From positions 7,822,501-7,886,500 of the forward strand of contig OZ059900.1 of assembly GCA_964057225.1 (NCBI GenBank): 64,000 bases of DNA, in the 5' to 3' direction. The stretch comes from Auanema rhodensis (lineage: Eukaryota > Nematoda > Chromadorea > Rhabditida > Rhabditidae). The notes under the pieces are model-generated. The model was not told where the DNA came from, searched no databases, and was given only the letters and a program-made list of their open reading frames with translations. A program made the translations under genes and the position numbers. This document shows, piece after piece, positions 38,219 through 52,138 of this stretch; the first letter of the stretch is position 1, and every line of letters begins with the position of its first letter.

Positions 38219-41200
38219 TCGACTATTTCTACATATATATGTCCAATTTTAACCACTTTGGTCAAAAAGGACCGAAAATATCAAGAATTATTGGTTTTTT
38301 GGGGTTTGAAGGGCATTTTGGCAAAATCAGTCAAACTTTTGATCTTAAGCATATTTTTTTCTTCTAAAACGACTAAATGTTTGAAATACTGTCAAAGAAT
38401 GTTCATATAGGTGTATTTTGCACGAATATCAAAACTGATTGAAATATGGGCCTTTTTATGCTCAAAACGCCATATATTCAACGATTTTGGGTACAAAACA
38501 TGTGAAAACTGTATGTTTTGATCAGACCCTTTGAGATATGGATTTAAAATTCAGGATTCATAAAATTCGACTATTTTTACATATATATGTCCAATTTTAA
38601 CCACTTTGGTCAAAAAGGACCGAAAATATCAAGAATTATTGGTTTTTTGGGGTTTGAAGGGCATTTTGGCAAAATCAGTCAAACTTTTGATCTTAAGCAT
38701 ATTTTTTTCTTCTAAAACGACTAAATGTATGAAATACTGTCATAGAATGTTCATATAGGTGTATTTTGCACGAATATCAAAACTGATTGAAATATGGGCC
38801 TTTTTATGCTCAAAACGCCATATATTCAACGATTTTGGGTACAAAACATGTGAAAACTGTATGTTTTGATCAGACCCTTTGAGATATGGATTCAAAATTC
38901 AGGATTCATAAAATTCGACTATTTTTACATATATATGTCCAATTTTAACCACTTTGGTCAAAAAGGACCGAAAATATCAAGAATTATTGGTTTTTTGGGG
39001 TTTGAAGGGCATTTTGGCAAAATCAGTCAAACTTTTGATCTTAAGCATATTTTTTTCTTCTAAAACGACTAAATGTATGAAATACTGTCAAAGAATGTTC
39101 ATATAGGTGTATTTTGCACGAATATCAAAACTGATTGAAATATGGGCCTTTTTATGCTCAAAACGCCATATATTCAACGATTTTGGGTACAAAACATGTG
39201 AAAACTGTATATTTTGATCAGACCCTTTGAGATATGGATTTGAAATTCAGGATTCATAAACTTTGACTATTTTTACATATATATGTTCAATTTTAACCAC
39301 TTTGGTCAAAAAGGACCGAAAATATCAAGAATTATTGGTTTTTTGGGGTTTGAAGGGCATTTTGGCAAAATCAGTCAAACTTTTGATCTTAAGCATATTT
39401 TTTTCTTCTAAAACGACTATATGTATGAAATACTGTCATAGAATGTTCATATAGGTGTATTTTGCACGAATATCAAAACTGATTGAAATATGGGCCTTTT
39501 TATGCTCAAAACGCCATATATTCAACGATTTTGGGTACAAAACATGTGAAAACTGTATGTTTTGATCAGACCTTTTGAGATATGGATTTGAAATTCAGGA
39601 TTCATAAACTTCGACTATTTCTACATATATATGTCCAATTTTAACCACTTTGGTCAAAAAGGACCGAAAATATCAAAAATTATTGGTTTTTTGGGGTTTG
39701 AAGGGCATTTTGGCAAAATCAGTCAAACTTTTGATCTTAAGCATATTTTTTTCTTCTAAAACGACTGAATGTATGAAATACTGTCAAAGAATGTTCATAT
39801 AGGTGTATTTTGCACGAATATCAAAACTGATTGAAATATGGGCCTTTTTATGCTCAAAACGCCATATATTCAACGATTTTGGGTACAAAACATGTGAAAA
39901 CTGTATGTTTTGATCAGACCCTTTGAGATATGGATTTGAAATTCAGGATTCATAAACTTCGACTATTTCTACATATATATGTTCAATTTTAACCACTTTG
40001 GTCAAAAAGGACCGAAAATATCAAGAATTATTGGTTTTTTGGGGTTTGAAGGGCATTTTGGCTAAATCAGTCAAACTTTTGATCTTAAGCATATTTTTTT
40101 CTTCTAAAACGACTAAATGTATGAAATACTGTCAAAGAATGTTCATATAGGTGTATTTTGCACGAATATCAAAACTGATTGAAATATGGGCCTTTTTATG
40201 CTCAAAACGCCATATATTCAACGATTTTGAGTACAAAACATGTGAAAACTGTATGTTTTGATCAGACCCTTTGAGATATGGATTTGAAATTCAGGATTCA
40301 TAAACTTCGACTATTTCTACATATATATGTTCAATTTTAACCACTTTGGTCAAAAAGGACCGAAAATATCAAGAATTATTGGTTTTTTGGGGTTTGAAGG
40401 CCATTTTGGCAAAATCAGTCAAACTTTTGATCTTAAGCATATTTTTTTCTTCTAAAACGACTAAATGTATGAAATACTGTCAAAGAATGTTCATATAGGT
40501 GTATTTTGCACGAATATCAAAACTGATTGAAATATGGGCCTTTTTATGCTCAAAACGCCATATATTCAACGATTTTGGGTACAAAACATGTGAAAACTGT
40601 ATGTTTTGATCAGAGCCTTTGAGATATGGATTTGAAATTCAGGATTCATAAACTTTGACTATTTTCACATATATATGTCCAATTTTAACCACTTTAGTCA
40701 AAAAGGACCGAAAATATCAAGAATTATTGGTTTTTTGGGGTTTGAAGGGCATTTTGGCAAAATCAGTCAAACTTTTGATCTTAAGCATATTTTTTTCTTC
40801 TAAAACGACTAAATGTATGAAATACTGTCATAGAATGTTCATATAGGTGTATTTTGCACGAATATCAAAACTGATTGAAATATGGGCCTTTTTATGCTCA
40901 AAACGCCATATATTCAACGATTTTGGGTACAAAACATGTGAAAACTGTATGTTTTGATCAGACCCTTTGAGATATGGATTTGAAATTCAGGATTCATAAA
41001 CTTCGACTATTTCTACATATATATGTCCAATTTTAACCACTTTGGTCAAAAAGGACCGAAAATATCAAGAATTATTGGTTTTTTGGGGTTTGAAGGGCAT
41101 TTTGGCAAAATCAGTCAAACTTTTGATCTTAAGCATATTTTTTTCTTCTAAAACGACTAAATGTATGAAATACTGTCAAAGAATGTTCATATAGGTGTAT

Positions 41201-42742
41201 TTTGCACGAATATCAAAACTGATTGAAATATGGGCCTTTTTATGCTCAAAACGCCATATATTCAACGATTTTGGGTACAAAACATGTGAAAACTGTATGT
41301 TTTGATCAGACCCTTTGAGATATGGATTTAAAATTCAGGATTCATAAAATTCGACTATTTTTACATATATATGTCCAATTTTAACCACTTTGGTCAAAAA
41401 GGACCGAAAATATCAAGAATTATTGGTTTTTTGGGGTTTGAAGGGCATTTTGGCAAAATCAGTCAAACTTTTGATCTTAAGCATATTTTTTTCTTCTAAA
41501 ACGACTAAATGTATGAAATACTGTCATAGAATGTTCATATAGGTGTATTTTGCACGAATATCAAAACTGATTGAAATATGGGCCTTTTTATGCTCAAAAC
41601 GCCATATATTCAACGATTTTGGGTACAAAACATGTGAAAACTGTATGTTTTGATCAGACCCTTTGAGATATGGATTTGAAATTCAGGATTCATAAACTTT
41701 GACTATTTTTACATATATATGTCCAATTTTAACCACTTTGGTCAAAAAGGACCGAAAATATCAAGAATTATTGGTTTTTTGGGGTTTGAAGGGCATTTTG
41801 GCTAAATCAGTCAAACTTTTGATCTTAAGCATATTTTTTTCTTCTAAAACGACTAAATGTATGAAATACTGTCAAAGAATGTTCATATAGGTGTATTTTG
41901 CACGAATATCAAAACTGATTGAAATATGGGCCTTTTTATGCTCAAAACGCCATATATTCAACGATTTTGGGTACAAAACATGTGAAAACTGTATGTTTTG
42001 ATCAGACCCTTTGAGATATGGATTTAAAATTCAGGATTCATAAAATTCGACTATTTTTACATATATATGTCCAATTTTAACCACTTTGGTCAAAAAGGAC
42101 CGAAAATATCAAGAATTATTGGTTTTTTGGGGTTTGAAGGGCATTTTGGCAAAATCAGTCAAACTTTTGATCTTAAGCATATTTGTTTCTTCTAAAACGA
42201 CTAAATGTATGAAATACTGTCATAGAATGTTCATATAGGTGTATTTTGCACGAATATCAAAACTGATTGAAATATGGGCCTTTTTATGCTCAAAACGCCA
42301 TATATTCAACGATTTTGGGTACAAAACATGTGAAAACTGTATGTTTTGATCAGACCCTTTGAGATATGGATTTGAAATTCAGGATTCATAAACTTTGACT
42401 ATTTTTACATATATATGTTCAATTTTAACCACTTTGGTCAAAAAGGACCGAAAATATCAAGAATTATTGGTTTTTTGGGGTTTGAAGGGCATTTTGGCTA
42501 AATCAGTCAAACTTTTGATCTTAAGCATATTTTTTTCTTCTAAAACGACTAAATGTATGAAATACTGTCAAAGAATGTTCATATAGGTGTATTTTGCACG
42601 AATATCAAAACTGATTGAAATATGGGCCTTTTTATGCTCAAAACGCCATATATTCAACGATTTTGGGTACAAAACATGTGAAAACTGTATGTTTTGATCA
42701 GACCCTTTGAGATATGGATTTAAAATTCAGGATTCATAAAAT
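38219..42742 (+). repeat. Thirteen-monomer mixed stretch of domain 2 (4,524 bp)
   Basis: Starts run from 38219 to 42395. Types in order: N (atgTttg private), D, D-like (ttCaaaattc), L (actaTatg private), J (tcaAaaatta, actGaat), two tgtTc copies with caaag, K (ttAgtc private), N, D, P, D (atttGtttc) and a tgtTc/gcTaaatc copy. One-off changes include gattttgAgtac, aaggCcatt and cagaGcct between 40,230 and 40,620. K-N-D at 40655-41698 repeats part of the pentamer at 36479. Confidence 0.75.
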
Positions 42743-44830
42743 TCGACTATTTTTACATATATATGTCCAATTTTAACCACTTTGGTCAAAAAGGACCGAA
42801 AATATCAAGAATTATTGGTTTTTTGGGGTTTGAAGGGCATTTTGGCAAAATCAGTCAAACTTTTGATCTTAAGCATATTTTTTTCTTCTAAAACGACTAA
42901 ATGTATGAAATACTGTCATAGAGTGTTCATATAGGTGTATTTTGCACGAATATCAAAACTGATTGAAATATGGGCCTTTTTATGCTCAAAACGCCATATA
43001 TTCAACGATTTTGGGTACAAAACATGTGAAAACTGTATGTTTTGATCAGACCCTTTGAGATATGGATTTGAAATTCAGGATTCATAAACTTCGACTATTT
43101 CTACATATATATGTCCAATTTTAACCACTTTGGTCAAAAAGGACCGAAAATATCAAGAATTATTGGTTTTTTGGGGTTTGAAGGGCATTTTGGCTAAATC
43201 AGTCAAACTTTTGATCTTAAGCATATTTTTTTCTTCTAAAACGACTAAATGTATGAAATACTGTCAAAGAATGTTCATATAGGTGTATTTTGCACGAATA
43301 TCAAAACTGATTGAAATATGGGCCTTTTTATGCTCAAAACGCCATATATTCAACGATTTTGGGTACAAAACATGTGAAAACTGTATGTTTTGATCAGACC
43401 CTTTGAGATATGGATTTGAAATTCAGGATTCATAAACTTCGACTATTTCTACATATATATGTTCAATTTTAACCACTTTGGTCAAAAAGGACCGAAAATA
43501 TCAAGAATTATTGGTTTTTTGGGGTTTGAAGGGCATTTTGGCAAAATCAGTCAAACTTTTGATCTTAAGCATATTTTTTTCTTCTAAAACGACTAAATGT
43601 ATGAAATACTGTCATAGAATGTTCATATAGGTGTATTTTGCACGAATATCAAAACTGATTGAAATATGGGCCTTTTTATGCTCAAAACGCCATATATTCA
43701 ACGATTTTGGGTACAAAACATGTGAAAACTGTATGTTTTGATCAGACCCTTTGAGATATGGATTTGAAATTCAGGATTCATAAACTTTGACTATTTTTAC
43801 ATATATATGTCCAATTTTAACCACTTTGGTCAAAAAGGACCGAAAATATCAAGAATTATTGGTTTTTTGGGGTTTGAAGGGCATTTTGGCTAAATCAGTC
43901 AAACTTTTGATCTTAAGTATATTTTTTTCTTCTAAAACGACTAAATGTATGAAATACTGTCAAAGAATGTTCATATAGGTGTATTTTGCACGAATATCAA
44001 AACTGATTGAAATATGGGCCTTTTTATGCTCAAAACGCCATATATTCAACGATTTTGGGTACAAAACATGTGAAAACTGTATGTTTTGATCAGACCCTTT
44101 GAGATATGGATTTAAAATTCAGGATTCATAAAATTCGACTATTTTTACATATATATGTCCAATTTTAACCACTTTGGTCAAAAAGGACCGAAAATATCAA
44201 GAATTATTGGTTTTTTGGGGTTTGAAGGGCATTTTGGCAAAATCAGTCAAACTTTTGATCTTAAGCATATTTTTTTCTTCTAAAACGACTAAATGTATGA
44301 AATACTGTCATAGAGTGTTCATATAGGTGTATTTTGCACGAATATCAAAACTGATTGAAATATGGGCCTTTTTATGCTCAAAACGCCATATATTCAACGA
44401 TTTTGGGTACAAAACATGTGAAAACTGTATGTTTTGATCAGACCCTTTGAGATATGGATTTGAAATTCAGGATTCATAAACTTCGACTATTTCTACATAT
44501 ATATGTTCAATTTTAACCACTTTGGTCAAAAAGGACCGAAAATATCAAGAATTATTGGTTTTTTGGGGTTTGAAGGGCATTTTGGCAAAATCAGTCAAAC
44601 TTTTGATCTTAAGCATATTTTTTTCTTCTAAAACGACTAAATGTATGAAATACTGTCATAGAATGTTCATATAGGTGTATTTTGCACGAATATCAAAACT
44701 GATTGAAATATGGGCCTTTTTATGCTCAAAACGCCATATATTCAACGATTTTGGGTACAAAACATGTGAAAACTGTATGTTTTGATCAGACCCTTTGAGA
44801 TATGGATTTGAAATTCAGGATTCATAAACT
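42743..44830 (+). repeat. Six-monomer stretch that introduces the agaGtg marker
   Basis: Starts are 42743 D* (catagaGtg), 43091 (gcTaaatc, caaag), 43439 (tgtTc, catag), 43787 P* (gcTaaatc, aagTatat), 44135 D* (catagaGtg) and 44483 (tgtTc, catag). The P*-D* pair then recurs at 44831 and 47615. Confidence 0.8.
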
Positions 44831-47614
44831 TTGACTATTTTTACATATATATGTCCAATTTTAACCACTTTGGTCAAAAAGGACCGAAAATATCAAGAAT
44901 TATTGGTTTTTTGGGGTTTGAAGGGCATTTTGGCTAAATCAGTCAAACTTTTGATCTTAAGTATATTTTTTTCTTCTAAAACGACTAAATGTATGAAATA
45001 CTGTCAAAGAATGTTCATATAGGTGTATTTTGCACGAATATCAAAACTGATTGAAATATGGGCCTTTTTATGCTCAAAACGCCATATATTCAACGATTTT
45101 GGGTACAAAACATGTGAAAACTGTATGTTTTGATCAGACCCTTTGAGATATGGATTTAAAATTCAGGATTCATAAAATTCGACTATTTTTACATATATAT
45201 GTCCAATTTTAACCACTTTGGTCAAAAAGGACCGAAAATATCAAGAATTATTGGTTTTTTGGGGTTTGAAGGGCATTTTGGCAAAATCAGTCAAACTTTT
45301 GATCTTAAGCATATTTTTTTCTTCTAAAACGACTAAATGTATGAAATACTGTCATAGAGTGTTCATATAGGTGTATTTTGCACGAATATCAAAACTGATT
45401 GAAATATGGGCCTTTTTATGCTCAAAACGCCATATATTCAACGATTTTGGGTACAAAACATGTGAAAACTGTATGTTTTGATCAGACCCTTTGAGATATG
45501 GATTTGAAATTCAGGATTCATAAACTTCGACTATTTCTACATATATATGTTCAATTTTAACCACTTTGGTCAAAAAGGACCGAAAATATCAAGAATTATT
45601 GGTTTTTTGGGGTTTGAAGGGCATTTTGGCAAAATCAGTCAAACTTTTGATCTTAAGCATATTTTTTTCTTCTAAAACGACTAAATGTATGAAATACTGT
45701 CAAAGAATGTTCATATAGGTGTATTTTGCACGAATATCAAAACTGATTGAAATATGGGCCTTTTTATGCTCAAAACGCCATATATTCAACGATTTTGGTT
45801 ACAAAACATGTGAAAACTGTATGTTTTGATCAGACCCTTTGAGATATGGATTTGAAATTCAGGATTCATAAACTTCGACTATTTCTACATATATATGTCC
45901 AATTTTAACCACTTTGGTCAAAAAGGACCGAAAATATCAAGAATTATTGGTTTTTTGGGGTTTGAAGGGCATTTTGGCAAAATCAGTCAAACTTTTGATC
46001 TTAAGCATATTTTTTTCTTCTAAAACGACTAAATGTATGAAATACTGTCATAGAATGTTCATATAGGTGTATTTTGCACGAATATCAAAACTGATTGAAA
46101 TATGGGCCTTTTTATGCTCAAAACGCCATATATTCAACGATTTTGGGTACAAAACATGTGAAAACTGTATGTTTTGATCAGACCCTTTGAGATATGGATT
46201 TGAAATTCAGGATTCATAAACTTCGACTATTTCTACATATATATGTCCAATTTTAACCACTTTGGTCAAAAAGGACCGAAAATATCAAGAATTATTGGTT
46301 TTTTGGGGTTTGAAGGGCATTTTGGCTAAATCAGTCAAACTTTTGATCTTAAGCATATTTTTTTCTTCTAAAACGACTAAATGTATGAAATACTGTCAAA
46401 GAATGTTCATATAGGTGTATTTTGCACGAATATCAAAACTGATTGAAATATGGGCCTTTTTATGCTCAAAACGCCATATATTCAACGATTTTGGGTACAA
46501 AACATGTGAAAACTGTATGTTTTGATCAGACCCTTTGAGATATGGATTTGAAATTCAGGATTCATAAACTTCGACTATTTCTACATATATATGTTCAATT
46601 TTAACCACTTTGGTCAAAAAGGACCGAAAATATCAAGAATTATTGGTTTTTTGGGGTTTGAAGGGCATTTTGGCAAAATCAGTCAAACTTTTGATCTTAA
46701 GCATATTTTTTTCTTCTAAAACGACTAAATGTATGAAATACTGTCATAGAATGTTCATATAGGTGTATTTTGCACGAATATCAAAACTGATTGAAATATG
46801 GGCCTTTTTATGCTCAAAACGCCATATATTCAACGATTTTGGGTACAAAACATGTGAAAACTGTATGTTTTGATCAGACCCTTTGAGATATGGATTTGAA
46901 ATTCAGGATTCATAAACTTTGACTATTTTTACATATATATGTCCAATTTTAACCACTTTGGTCAAAAAGGACCGAAAATATCAAGAATTATTGGTTTTTT
47001 GGGGTTTGAAGGGCATTTTGGCTAAATCAGTCAAACTTTTGATCTTAAGCATATTTTTTTCTTCTAAAACGACTAAATGTATGAAATACTGTCAAAGAAT
47101 GTTCATATAGGTGTATTTTGCACGAATATCAAAACTGATTGAAATATGGGCCTTTTTATGCTCAAAACGCCATATATTCAACGATTTTGGGTACAAAACA
47201 TGTGAAAACTGTATGTTTTGATCAGACCCTTTGAGATATGGATTTAAAATTCAGGATTCATAAAATTCGACTATTTTTACATATATATGTCCAATTTTAA
47301 CCACTTTGGTCAAAAAGGACCGAAAATATCAAGAATTATTGGTTTTTTGGGGTTTGAAGGACATTTTGGCTAAATCAGTCAAACTTTTGATCTTAAGCAT
47401 ATTTTCTTCTTCTAAAACGACTAAATGTATGAAATACTGTCATAGAATGTTCATATAGGTGTATTTTGCACGAATATCAAAACTGATTGAAATATGGGCC
47501 TTTTTATGCTCAAAACGCCATATATTCAACGATTTTGGGTACAAAACATGTGAAAACTGTATGTTTTGATCAGACCCTTTGAGATATGGATTTGAAATTC
47601 AGGATTCATAAACT
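44831..47614 (+). repeat. Octamer duplication, copy 1 (2,784 bp)
   Basis: Starts are 44831 P* (aagTatat), 45179 D* (agaGtg), 45527 (tgtTc, caaag, gattttggTtac), 45875 (catag), 46223 (gcTaaatc, caaag), 46571 (tgtTc, catag), 46919 P and 47267 D. Three rare markers (aagTatat, agaGtg, ggTtac) recur in the same order 2,784 bp to the right. The eighth monomer has private aaggAcatt, gcTaaatc and attttCttc. Confidence 0.9.
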
Positions 47615-50398
47615 TTGACTATTTTTACATATATATGTCCAATTTTAACCACTTTGGTCAAAAAGGACCGAAAATATCAAGAATTATTGGTTTTTTGGGG
47701 TTTGAAGGGCATTTTGGCTAAATCAGTCAAACTTTTGATCTTAAGTATATTTTTTTCTTCTAAAACGACTAAATGTATGAAATACTGTCAAAGAATGTTC
47801 ATATAGGTGTATTTTGCACGAATATCAAAACTGATTGAAATATGGGCCTTTTTATGCTCAAAACGCCATATATTCAACGATTTTGGGTACAAAACATGTG
47901 AAAACTGTATGTTTTGATCAGACCCTTTGAGATATGGATTTAAAATTCAGGATTCATAAAATTCGACTATTTTTACATATATATGTCCAATTTTAACCAC
48001 TTTGGTCAAAAAGGACCGAAAATATCAAGAATTATTGGTTTTTTGGGGTTTGAAGGGCATTTTGGCAAAATCAGTCAAACTTTTGATCTTAAGCATATTT
48101 TTTTCTTCTAAAACGACTAAATGTATGAAATACTGTCATAGAGTGTTCATATAGGTGTATTTTGCACGAATATCAAAACTGATTGAAATATGGGCCTTTT
48201 TATGCTCAAAACGCCATATATTCAACGATTTTGGGTACAAAACATGTGAAAACTGTATGTTTTGATCAGACCCTTTGAGATATGGATTTGAAATTCAGGA
48301 TTCATAAACTTCGACTATTTCTACATATATATGTTCAATTTTAACCACTTTGGTCAAAAAGGACCGAAAATATCAAGAATTATTGGTTTTTTGGGGTTTG
48401 AAGGGCATTTTGGCAAAATCAGTCAAACTTTTGATCTTAAGCATATTTTTTTCTTCTAAAACGACTAAATGTATGAAATACTGTCAAAGAATGTTCATAT
48501 AGGTGTATTTTGCACGAATATCAAAACTGATTGAAATATGGGCCTTTTTATGCTCAAAACGCCATATATTCAACGATTTTGGTTACAAAACATGTGAAAA
48601 CTGTATGTTTTGATCAGACCCTTTGAGATATGGATTTGAAATTCAGGATTCATAAACTTCGACTATTTCTACATATATATGTCCAATTTTAACCACTTTG
48701 GTCAAAAAGGACCGAAAATATCAAGAATTATTGGTTTTTTGGGGTTTGAAGGGCATTTTGGCAAAATCAGTCAAACTTTTGATCTTAAGCATATTTTTTT
48801 CTTCTAAAACGACTAAATGTATGAAATACTGTCATAGAATGTTCATATAGGTGTATTTTGCACGAATATCAAAACTGATTGAAATATGGGCCTTTTTATG
48901 CTCAAAACGCCATATATTCAACGATTTTGGGTACAAAACATGTGAAAACTGTATGTTTTGATCAGACCCTTTGAGATATGGATTTGAAATTCAGGATTCA
49001 TAAACTTCGACTATTTCTACATATATATGTCCAATTTTAACCACTTTGGTCAAAAAGGACCGAAAATATCAAGAATTATTGGTTTTTTGGGGTTTGAAGG
49101 GCATTTTGGCTAAATCAGTCAAACTTTTGATCTTAAGCATATTTTTTTCTTCTAAAACGACTAAATGTATGAAATACTGTCAAAGAATGTTCATATAGGT
49201 GTATTTTGCACGAATATCAAAACTGATTGAAATATGGGCCTTTTTATGCTCAAAACGCCATATATTCAACGATTTTGGGTACAAAACATGTGAAAACTGT
49301 ATGTTTTGATCAGACCCTTTGAGATATGGATTTGAAATTCAGGATTCATAAACTTCGACTATTTCTACATATATATGTTCAATTTTAACCACTTTGGTCA
49401 AAAAGGACCGAAAATATCAAGAATTATTGGTTTTTTGGGGTTTGAAGGGCATTTTGGCAAAATCAGTCAAACTTTTGATCTTAAGCATATTTTTTTCTTC
49501 TAAAACGACTAAATGTATGAAATACTGTCATAGAATGTTCATATAGGTGTATTTTGCACGAATATCAAAACTGATTGAAATATGGGCCTTTTTATGCTCA
49601 AAACGCCATATATTCAACGATTTTGGGTACAAAACATGTGAAAACTGTATGTTTTGATCAGACCCTTTGAGATATGGATTTGAAATTCAGGATTCATAAA
49701 CTTTGACTATTTTTACATATATATGTCCAATTTTAACCACTTTGGTCAAAAAGGACCGAAAATATCAAGAATTATTGGTTTTTTGGGGTTTGAAGGGCAT
49801 TTTGGCTAAATCAGTCAAACTTTTGATCTTAAGCATATTTTTTTCTTCTAAAACGACTAAATGTATGAAATACTGTCAAAGAATGTTCATATAGGTGTAT
49901 TTTGCACGAATATCAAAACTGATTGAAATATGGGCCTTTTTATGCTCAAAACGCCATATATTCAACGATTTTGGGTACAAAACATGTGAAAACTGTATGT
50001 TTTGATCAGACCCTTTGAGATATGGATTTAAAATTCAGGATTCATAAAATTCGACTATTTTTACATATATATGTCCAATTCTAACCACTTTGGTCAAAAA
50101 GGACCGAAAATATCAAGAATTATTGGTTTTTTGGGGTTTGAAGGGCATTTTGGCAAAATCAGTCAAACTTTTGATCTTAAGCATATTTTTTTCTTCTAAA
50201 ACGACTAAATGTATGAAATACTGTCATAGAGTGTTCATATAGGTGTATTTTGCACGAATATCAAAACTGATTGAAATATGGGCCTTTTTATGCTCAAAAC
50301 GCCATATATTCAACGATTTTGGGTACAAAACATGTGAAAACTGTATGTTTTGATCAGACCCTTTGAGATATGGATTTGAAATTCAGGATTCATAAACT
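47615..50398 (+). repeat. Octamer duplication, copy 2 (2,784 bp)
   Basis: Starts are 47615 P*, 47963 D*, 48311 (ggTtac), 48659, 49007, 49355, 49703 P and 50051. The first seven monomers match copy 1 type for type. The eighth differs: it has aattCtaacc and catagaGtg where copy 1 has its own private changes. Confidence 0.9.
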
Positions 50399-52138
50399 TT
50401 GACTATTTTTACATATATATGTTCAATTTTAACCACTTTGGTCAAAAAGGACCGAAAATATCAAGAATTATTGGTTTTTTGGGGTTTGAAGGGCATTTTG
50501 GCAAAATCAGTCAAACTTTTGATCTTAAGCATATTTTTTTCTTCTAAAACGACTAAATGTATGAAATACTGTCATAGAATGTTCATATAGGTGTATTTTG
50601 CACGAATATCAAAACTGATTGAAATATGGGCCTTTTTATGCTCAAAACGCCATATATTCAACGATTTTGGGTACAAAACATGTGAAAACTGTATGTTTTG
50701 ATCAGACCCTTTGAGATATGGATTTGAAATTCAGGATTCATAAACTTTGACTATTTTCACATATATATGTCCAATTTTAACCACTTTGGTCAAAAAGGAC
50801 CGAAAATATCAAGAATTATTGGTTTTTTGTGGTTTGAAGGGCATTTTGGCAAAATCAGTCAAACTTTTGATCTTAAGCATATTTTTTTCTTCTAAAACGA
50901 CTAAATGTATGAAATACTGTCATAGAATGTTCATATAGGTGTATTTTGCACGAATATCAAAACTGATTGAAATATGGGCCTTTTTATGCTCAAAACGCCA
51001 TATATTCAACGATTTTGGGTACAAAACATGTGAAAACTGTATGTTTTGATCAGACCCTTTGAGATATGGATTTGAAATTCAGGATTCATAAACTTCGACT
51101 ATTTCTACATATATATGTTCAATTTTAACCACTTTGGTCAAAAAGGACCGAAAATATCAAGAATTATTGGTTTTTTGGGGTTTGAAGGGCATTTTGGCAA
51201 AATCAGTCAAACTTTTGATCTTAAGCATATTTTTTTCTTCTAAAACGACTAAATGTATGAAATACTGTCATAGAATGTTCATATAGGTGTATTTTGCACG
51301 AATATCAAAACTGATTGAAATATGGGCCTTTTTATGCTCAAAACGCCATATATTCAACGATTTTGGGTACAAAACATGTGAAAACTGTATGTTTTGATCA
51401 GACTCTTTGAGATATGGATTTGAAATTCAGGATTCATAAACTTTGACTATTTTTACATATATATGTCCAATTTTAACCACTTTGGTCAAAAAGGACCGAA
51501 AATATCAAGAATTATTGGTTTTTTGGGGTTTGAAGGGCATTTTGGCTAAATCAGTCAAACTTTTGATCTTAAGCATATTTTTTCCTTCTAAAACGACTAA
51601 ATGTATGAAATACTGTCAAAGAATGTTCATATAGGTGTATTTCGCACGAATATCAAAACTGATTGAAATATGGGCCTTTTTATGCTCAAAACGCCATATA
51701 TTCAACGATTTTGGGTACAAAACATGTGAAAACTGTATGTTTTGATCAGACCCTTTGAGATATGGATTTAAAATTCAGGATTCATAAAATTCGACTATTT
51801 TTACATATATATGTCCAATTTTAACCACTTTGGTCAAAAAGGACCGAAAATATCAAGAATTATTGGTTTTTTGGGGTTTGAAGGGCATTTTGGCAAAATC
51901 AGTCAAACTTTTGATCTTGAGCATATTTTTTTCTTCTAAAACGACTAAATGTATGAAATACTGTCATAGAATGTTCATATAGGTGTATTTTGCACGAATA
52001 TCAAAACTGATTGAAATATGGGCCTTTTTATGCTCAAAACGCCATATATTCAACGATTTTGGGTACAAAACATGTGAAAACTGTATGTTTTGATCAGACC
52101 CTTTGAGATATGGATTTGAAATTCAGGATTCATAAACT
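50399..52138 (+). repeat. L-K-x-P-D pentamer
   Basis: Starts are 50399 L, 50747 K (ttttgTgg private), 51095 (tgtTc, catag), 51443 P (preceded by gacTcttt; tttCcttc, ttCgcacg) and 51791 D (cttGagc, which destroys the usual CTTAAG). The strict caaag/catag alternation of the octamers stops here. Confidence 0.78.

Noticed and set aside
44831-50398. Octamer duplication as a pure assembly artefact
   Set aside because: Not excluded, but the eighth monomers carry different private changes in each copy (aaggAcatt and attttCttc against aattCtaacc and agaGtg), which argues against simple repetition of one segment.
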